Positions 59,809-64,000 of a stretch of 64,000 nt of DNA are shown here, in pieces. Under the pieces are notes generated by a model that saw only the letters and a list, made by a program, of their open reading frames with translations, made no database searches and was not told the origin of the DNA. The stretch's first letter is position 1. Each line of letters starts with the position of its first letter. Origin of the DNA: MFD01275-c22 sp963705885 (GTDB lineage: Bacteria; Actinomycetota; Actinomycetes; JACCUZ01); assembly GCA_963705885.1 (NCBI GenBank), contig OY970120.1:3472001-3536000 (forward strand), written 5' to 3'. The translations under genes were made by a program, and so were the position numbers.

Positions 59809-60816
59809 ATGACGACACAGCCTCTGTCCCGTCCCGACTCCCCTGCCACGACTCCAGACGCCCACCCCGACATCCCCCGCGACATCCACGACGACGAGGT
59901 GGCCACCCCGGACCTGGTCCGGCTCTACCTCGACGAGATCGGCCGATCCCCGCTGCTCGACGCGGCGACCGAGGTCGACCTGGCCCAGCGCATCGAGGCC
60001 GGGCTCTACGCGCGCCACCTGCTCGACGGCCTCGGCCACCGGCGCGCGGTCAAGCTGCGCGCGGCCGGCAAGCTCGCCAGCTCCTCCGAGCTGGCCCGTC
60101 TCGCCGACGATGGCGAGACGGCCAAGCGCGCCTTCATCCGGGCGAACCTCCGACTCGTCGTGTCGCTCGCCCGGCGCTACAGCCGGGCGTCCATGCCGCT
60201 GCTGGACCTGATCCAGGAGGGCAACGTCGGCCTGGTCCGCGCCGTCGAGAAGTTCGACTACGCCCGCGGCTACAAGTTCTCGACGTACGCCACGTGGTGG
60301 ATCCGCCAGTCCATCGGCCGGGCCATCGCCGAGCAGAGCCGCACCGTCCGGCTCCCGGTCCACCAGGTGGAGAAGCTCAGCCGCCTGGCGCGCACCCGGC
60401 GCGAGCTCGCCACCAGCCTCGGGCACGACCCCACCGACGAGGAGGTCGCCGAGGACATGGGCATCCCGCTGGACCAGGTGCAGCACCTCGACGCCATCTC
60501 GCGGACGCCGACCAGCCTCGACGCCCTCGTCGGCGACGACGGCGGCACGACACTGGGCGACCTCGTCGACGCCGCGGACCCGGGGCCCGAGGACCTCGTC
60601 GTCGACCGCGACACCAGAGCCGGCCTCGTGGGCATGGTCGACCGCCTCACCGAGCGCGAGGCCGAGGTCATCCGCTGCCGCTACGGGCTCGTCCCCGGAC
60701 CGAAGCAGACCTACGAGCAGATCTCCGGACGCCTCGGCGTCTCGCGGGAACGGGTCCGCCAGATCGAGCGCGAGGCGCTGGAGCACCTGCGCGGCTGGGT
60801 CGACGAGTCCGCCTGA
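59809..60816 (+). CDS. Group 2 RNA polymerase sigma factor (RpoD/HrdD-like)
   Basis: A 335-residue sigma-70 protein. Region 1.2 is TPDLVRLYLDEIGRSPLLDA; region 2 has RLVVSLARRYS, LLDLIQEGNVGLVRAVEKFDYARGYKFSTYATWWIRQ; region 3 follows; region 4.2 is ISGRLGVSRERVRQIEREALEHLR, the -35 binding helix-turn-helix. The long acidic region 1.1 of the primary sigma factor is absent, so this is a non-essential HrdD/SigB-type factor used in stress or stationary phase. GAGGGA lies four bases before the ATG. Confidence 0.94.
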   Translation: MTTQPLSRPDSPATTPDAHPDIPRDIHDDEVATPDLVRLYLDEIGRSPLLDAATEVDLAQRIEAGLYARHLLDGLGHRRAVKLRAAGKLASSSELARLADDGETAKRAFIRANLRLVVSLARRYSRASMPLLDLIQEGNVGLVRAVEKFDYARGYKFSTYATWWIRQSIGRAIAEQSRTVRLPVHQVEKLSRLARTRRELATSLGHDPTDEEVAEDMGIPLDQVQHLDAISRTPTSLDALVGDDGGTTLGDLVDAADPGPEDLVVDRDTRAGLVGMVDRLTEREAEVIRCRYGLVPGPKQTYEQISGRLGVSRERVRQIEREALEHLRGWVDESA

Positions 60817-60823
60817 CCTCGGT

Positions 60824-60842
60824 GTGCCCGTCCGTCGGGCAC
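60824..60842. terminator. Bidirectional hairpin between sigma factor and DHA2 exporter
   Basis: GTGCCCG (60824-60830) and CGGGCAC (60836-60842) pair perfectly around a five-base loop in the 34-base gap between two convergent genes. It would serve both. Confidence 0.7.
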
Positions 60843-60850
60843 CGCGGGGG

Positions 60851-62398
60851 TCACTCCTCGAGCGCCTCGCGGCCGGCGGCGGTCGTCACCACCGGGCCGT
60901 GGTGAGGGCACCCCTCCATCGCGGGCCCGCCGACCGCGCAGTGGTGGAAGTGGTGGGCCTCCGCCTCGGCGGCCTGGGCCCGACCAGGCGTGCGGACCGT
61001 CAGCAGCGCGAGCGCCGCGCCGACGAGCAGCAGGACCGCAGAGACCGACATGGCGGTCCGGTAGGCGGGCAGCAGCCGCTCCGGGTCGGAATATGCCACG
61101 CCGTCCAGACCGGCGACCAGTGGCAGTGCCGCCACGGCCAACAGGCCGGCGACGCGCGCCACCGCGTTGTTGACCCCGCTGGCCAGGCCGGCGTGGCGCT
61201 CCGGCGCCGCGGCGAGCACGGTCGCCGTGAGCGGGGCCACGGTGAGAGCGAGCCCCAGCCCGAACAGCGACGCTGCCGGCAGCACGTCGCCCCAGTAGGA
61301 CACGTCCTCGTCGAAGCGGCTCATCCAGAAGACGGCCAGACCCGCAAGGGCGGGCCCGACGGTCATCGGCAGCCTGGGCCCGATCCGGGTGGCGAGGGCC
61401 CCCGCCCGGGCCGAGAGCAGGAGCAGCAGCACGGTGACCGGCAGCAGGCCCGCCCCCGCCGCGATCGGCGAGAAGCCGGCCACGACCTGGAGCATCAGCA
61501 CGAGGAAGAAGAAGACCCCGCTCAGGGCGCCGTAGACCGCGAACGTCACGGCGTTCGTGGCGCTGAACAGCCGCGAGGAGAAGATGCCCAGCGGCAGCAT
61601 CGGCTCGCGGGCCCGGTCCTCCCGCAGCACGAAGGCCACGAGTGCGGCCACCCCGCCGACGAGGGAGACGAGCACCATCGCCGCCCCGGGCCCGCTCTCC
61701 TGCCAGGCGATCAGCCCGTAGGTCAGCGCACCGAGCCCCGCCGCCCCGAGCACGGCGCCCAGCACGTCCAGGCTCGTCGATGCCTCGGGGTCGCGGCTCT
61801 CCGGGACGTGCCGGACGGCGACCACGACGACGACGGCGGCCACCGGCAGGTTGATGAGGAACACCCAGCGCCAGCCGGCGTTGTCCACGAGCCAGCCGCC
61901 GAGGAACGGGCCGAGCGCCCCGGCCAGGCCACCGAGCCCGCTCCAGGCGCCGATGGCGCGGGCCCGGTCCTCGGGACGGAAGCTGGACTGCAGGATCGCG
62001 AGGCTGCCGGGCGTCAGCAGCGCGCCGCCCACCCCCTGCACGGCGCGGGCGACGGCGAGCGTCTCGATGTCCGGTGCGAGCCCGCAGGCGAGGGACGCCA
62101 CCGCGAACCACACGACGCCGACGACGAAGATGCGCCGGCGCCCGAAGCGGTCACCCAGCGACCCGCCGAGCAGGATCAGAGCGGCGAGGGTGAGCGTGTA
62201 GGCGTTGATCGTCCACTGCAGGCCGGAGATGTCGGCGTCGAGGTCGCGGCCTATGCGGGGCAGCGCGACGTTCACGACCGTCGCGTCGAGGAAGGCCAGC
62301 CCCGAGCCGAGCACCGTGGCGAGCATCACCCACCGTGCCCGCGCCTCGCCGAACCGCAGCCGCGGCGACGGCTCCGCGGTCGGCGCGGCATCGGTCAT
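60851..62398 (-). CDS. DHA2-family MFS drug exporter with His/Cys-rich tail
   Basis: A 515-residue membrane protein with about 14 helices. LAFLDATVVNVALPRI in helix 1 (Asp motif) and GGSLGDRFGRRRIF in the 2-3 loop mark the EmrB/QacA group of proton-coupled drug exporters. The cytoplasmic C-terminus, about 45 residues, holds AEAHHFHHCAVGG and MEGCPHHGP: six His and two Cys in a short span, an apparent metal-binding tail not usual for this family. The ATG at 62398 is used. The substrate is unknown. Confidence 0.9.
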   Translation of the reverse strand: MTDAAPTAEPSPRLRFGEARARWVMLATVLGSGLAFLDATVVNVALPRIGRDLDADISGLQWTINAYTLTLAALILLGGSLGDRFGRRRIFVVGVVWFAVASLACGLAPDIETLAVARAVQGVGGALLTPGSLAILQSSFRPEDRARAIGAWSGLGGLAGALGPFLGGWLVDNAGWRWVFLINLPVAAVVVVVAVRHVPESRDPEASTSLDVLGAVLGAAGLGALTYGLIAWQESGPGAAMVLVSLVGGVAALVAFVLREDRAREPMLPLGIFSSRLFSATNAVTFAVYGALSGVFFFLVLMLQVVAGFSPIAAGAGLLPVTVLLLLLSARAGALATRIGPRLPMTVGPALAGLAVFWMSRFDEDVSYWGDVLPAASLFGLGLALTVAPLTATVLAAAPERHAGLASGVNNAVARVAGLLAVAALPLVAGLDGVAYSDPERLLPAYRTAMSVSAVLLLVGAALALLTVRTPGRAQAAEAEAHHFHHCAVGGPAMEGCPHHGPVVTTAAGREALEE

Positions 62399-62641
62399 GA
62401 CGGCATCCAACACCCGGTGGCGCACCGGCTGTGCCGCGGCTGGTGGACCCGCCTCGTGATCACCCCGCGTCATGGTCGGCGACCGTTGCGTGAGACACGA
62501 CGCCCGACCGGCCGCGCCCTGGCCCGGAGTGACTACGGGCACCCCCCCAACGGGCGATTGTCGGGAGCCGCCGCACGCCGGACAAAGGTGTGGGGAGCGT
62601 CGGCACGGCGCTAGCGGGCGGGGTTGGGGAGGGGCTTCGTG
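62399..62641. other. Intergenic region upstream of the two-component genes
   Basis: This 243-base divergent region must hold promoters for both the exporter and the response regulator. I find no clear boxes or palindromes and no gene. Confidence 0.4.
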
Positions 62642-63301
62642 ATGGCCAGAATCCTGTGCATCGACGACGAGCTCGGGCTGCGCCGACTGCTCCGGAGGGT
62701 GCTCGAACCCGAGGGGCACATGGTGGCGACCGCACCCGACGCGATCACCGGACTCCGGCTGGCGTGCGACGAGAGCTGGGACCTGATCATCCTCGACCTG
62801 CTGCTCCCGGACCTGCCGGGGACCGCGGTCCTGGGCGTGCTCCTGGAGCGCAAGCCGGAGCAACGGGTCCTGGTGCTGTCCGCGCTCGGGGACACCGACT
62901 CGCGGGTCGCCTGCCTGGAACGCGGCGCGGTGGACTACATCAGCAAGCCGTTCGCGATCCGCGAGTTCACGGCGCGGGTGCGGTCGCGGCTGGCCGACCG
63001 GCCCCGGGCGGCGGGAGCGGTGATGGCCACGGCGGGGATCGAGCTGGACCTCGTGCGCCGGCGGGTCACCTGGTGCGGCCACTCGACAGAGCTCAGCCCC
63101 CGGGAGTTCCTCCTCGTCCAGCACCTCATGCAGCACTCCGGGTCGGTCTGCACGCGCGAGGAGCTGCTGCGGGAGGTCTGGGGATATGCGTTCGACCCGG
63201 GGAGCAACGTCGTCGACGTCACGGTCGGCCGGCTCCGGAACAAGCTGGGCGTGACGTTGATCGAGACCGTCCGCAACGTCGGCTATGCCCTTGCGGTCTG
63301 A
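62642..63301 (+). CDS. OmpR/PhoB-type response regulator
   Basis: A 219-residue regulator. The receiver domain (1-115) has CIDDE, the phospho-acceptor Asp in LIILDLLLPDLPG and the Lys in YISKPF. The winged-helix domain (about 130-219) has LSPREFLLVQHLM, REELLREVWG and VVDVTVGRLRNKLG. GGGGAGGGG lies seven bases before the ATG. The kinase begins inside its end, and the divergent exporter is a plausible target. Confidence 0.94.
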   Translation: MARILCIDDELGLRRLLRRVLEPEGHMVATAPDAITGLRLACDESWDLIILDLLLPDLPGTAVLGVLLERKPEQRVLVLSALGDTDSRVACLERGAVDYISKPFAIREFTARVRSRLADRPRAAGAVMATAGIELDLVRRRVTWCGHSTELSPREFLLVQHLMQHSGSVCTREELLREVWGYAFDPGSNVVDVTVGRLRNKLGVTLIETVRNVGYALAV

Positions 63302-64000
63302 CCGGGCCGGGGGTCCCGGCCGCGGCTTGGGTCGCGGGGTGGACGTCGGCTTCGCGCTGACCGCACTTCTCCTGCTCGCCGCCATGGTCGCCCTGGACGG
63401 AGCGGCGACGGTTCCCTACCACGTCATGTTCGTCGTGTTCGCCGCCGTCTATGGCTACCGGACCTGGCCCCTGCCCGTCACGGTCCTCGTCCTCGGCGCC
63501 GTGATCCTCTCGACGGGCTCGGTCCTGTTCGCCGACTGGAGGGCCGGGGAGATCCCGGGGGACGAGCTGTTCGAGATCGTGCTGATGCCACTGATCGTCG
63601 GCGCGATGATCTGGCACGCCCGGCGCAGGGTCGTTGCGCAGCAGCAGGTCGAGCTCCTCATGCAGCAGGAACGCGAGGCCCGGGTTCGCGAGCACGAGTT
63701 CGCCCGCGACACCTCGCACGCCCTGCGCACTCCTCTCACGATCGCGAGGGGTCACATCGAGCTGCTGCACGAGTCCGCCCGGGACGACGGGGTGCGTGCC
63801 GACGCAGAGGTGGCGCTCGCGGAGCTCGACCGTCTCGACCGCATGGCGAGCCGCCTGCTCGCCATCGCCGAGCTCGAGCGACCCGACACCCTCAGCGTCC
63901 GTCCGGTCGATGTCGCGGCGCTCGTGCGCGAGACACATGCACGCTGGGCCGCATCCGTGGCACGACGGTGGTCCCTGGACTGCCCCGAGACCCTCAGGGC
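63285..64000 (+). CDS. Sensor histidine kinase, cut by window end
   Basis: About 238 residues are visible and the frame is open at 64000. Three hydrophobic segments lie near the N-terminus (LTALLLLAAMVAL; VPYHVMFVVFAAVYGY; PVTVLVLGAVILST), with a short outside loop, then a coiled linker (VVAQQQVELLMQQEREARVREHEF) and the HisKA dimer domain with the phospho-accepting His in DTSHALRTPLTIARGHIELL. The ATP-binding domain lies beyond the window. The start is either the ATG at 63285, overlapping the regulator by 17 bases, or the GTG at 63339. Confidence 0.9.
   Translation, partial: MPLRSDRAGGPGRGLGRGVDVGFALTALLLLAAMVALDGAATVPYHVMFVVFAAVYGYRTWPLPVTVLVLGAVILSTGSVLFADWRAGEIPGDELFEIVLMPLIVGAMIWHARRRVVAQQQVELLMQQEREARVREHEFARDTSHALRTPLTIARGHIELLHESARDDGVRADAEVALAELDRLDRMASRLLAIAELERPDTLSVRPVDVAALVRETHARWAASVARRWSLDCPETLR

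Overview
The window is very GC-rich, uses many GTG starts, and shows long runs of same-strand genes joined by 1-4 base start/stop overlaps. These features point to an actinobacterium (Actinomycetota). The gene order argS-lysA-hom-thrC-thrB-rho ... rpmE-prfA-prmC-tsaC-glyA-wecA-atp(I,B,E,F,H,A,G,D,C)-DUF2550 ... murA/cobalamin adenosyltransferase is the backbone known from mycobacteria and relatives. NucS (non-canonical mismatch repair), a MurA with Asp in place of the fosfomycin-reactive Cys, MeaA and PaaN agree with this. A Nocardioides-like member of the Propionibacteriales is my guess, but it is not proven here.

Layout. 1-18.3 kb: a truncated cupin gene, a large SARP/BTAD-AAA-TPR regulator, an alpha/beta hydrolase, a fused double 3-hydroxyacyl-CoA dehydrogenase, a DinB protein, nucS, a D-amino-acid oxidase, an MFS exporter, an ABC-2 exporter pair, ethylmalonyl-CoA mutase (MeaA), a STAS protein, a 3-hydroxybutyryl-CoA dehydrogenase, a DUF2007-like protein, murA, a PduO-type adenosyltransferase and an APH-like kinase. 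18.5-32 kb, minus strand: DUF2550, the complete F1Fo ATP synthase operon, wecA, glyA, tsaC, prmC, prfA and rpmE. 32.0-39.2 kb, minus strand: a tightly overlapped block inserted between rpmE and rho. It holds a HAD phosphatase, a UDP-GlcNAc 2-epimerase, a membrane-anchored HEAT/ATP-grasp protein, a short exosortase/archaeosortase, a processive GT2, a PIG-L deacetylase and two paralogous secreted proteins with a shared C-terminal sorting-signal-like tail. 39.3-48.6 kb: rho (apparently frameshifted in a repeat tract), thrB, thrC, hom, an F420/NADP reductase-like protein, lysA and argS. 48.6-64 kb: a receiver-only regulator, tRNA-Arg(CCG), a Pr6Pr-like membrane protein, homocysteine S-methyltransferase, paaN, a group of small membrane/stress-type proteins, an M23 peptidase, a GT2/methyltransferase/PIG-L/acyl-CoA dehydrogenase operon, a group 2 sigma factor, a DHA2 exporter and a two-component pair cut by the window end.

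The most interesting system is the 32.0-39.2 kb exosortase operon. It carries its own candidate substrates: two 179-residue paralogs with a signal peptide, a shared K-P-V-x-x-x-G-N motif, a C-terminal hydrophobic helix and a basic tail. They are linked to sugar-modifying enzymes. The second notable signal is a two-unit intergenic repeat found twice (about 587-688 and 49984-50085), each time between convergent genes. The third is a small operon at 56.6-59.7 kb whose enzyme set resembles N-deacetylation and N-methylation of an amino sugar.
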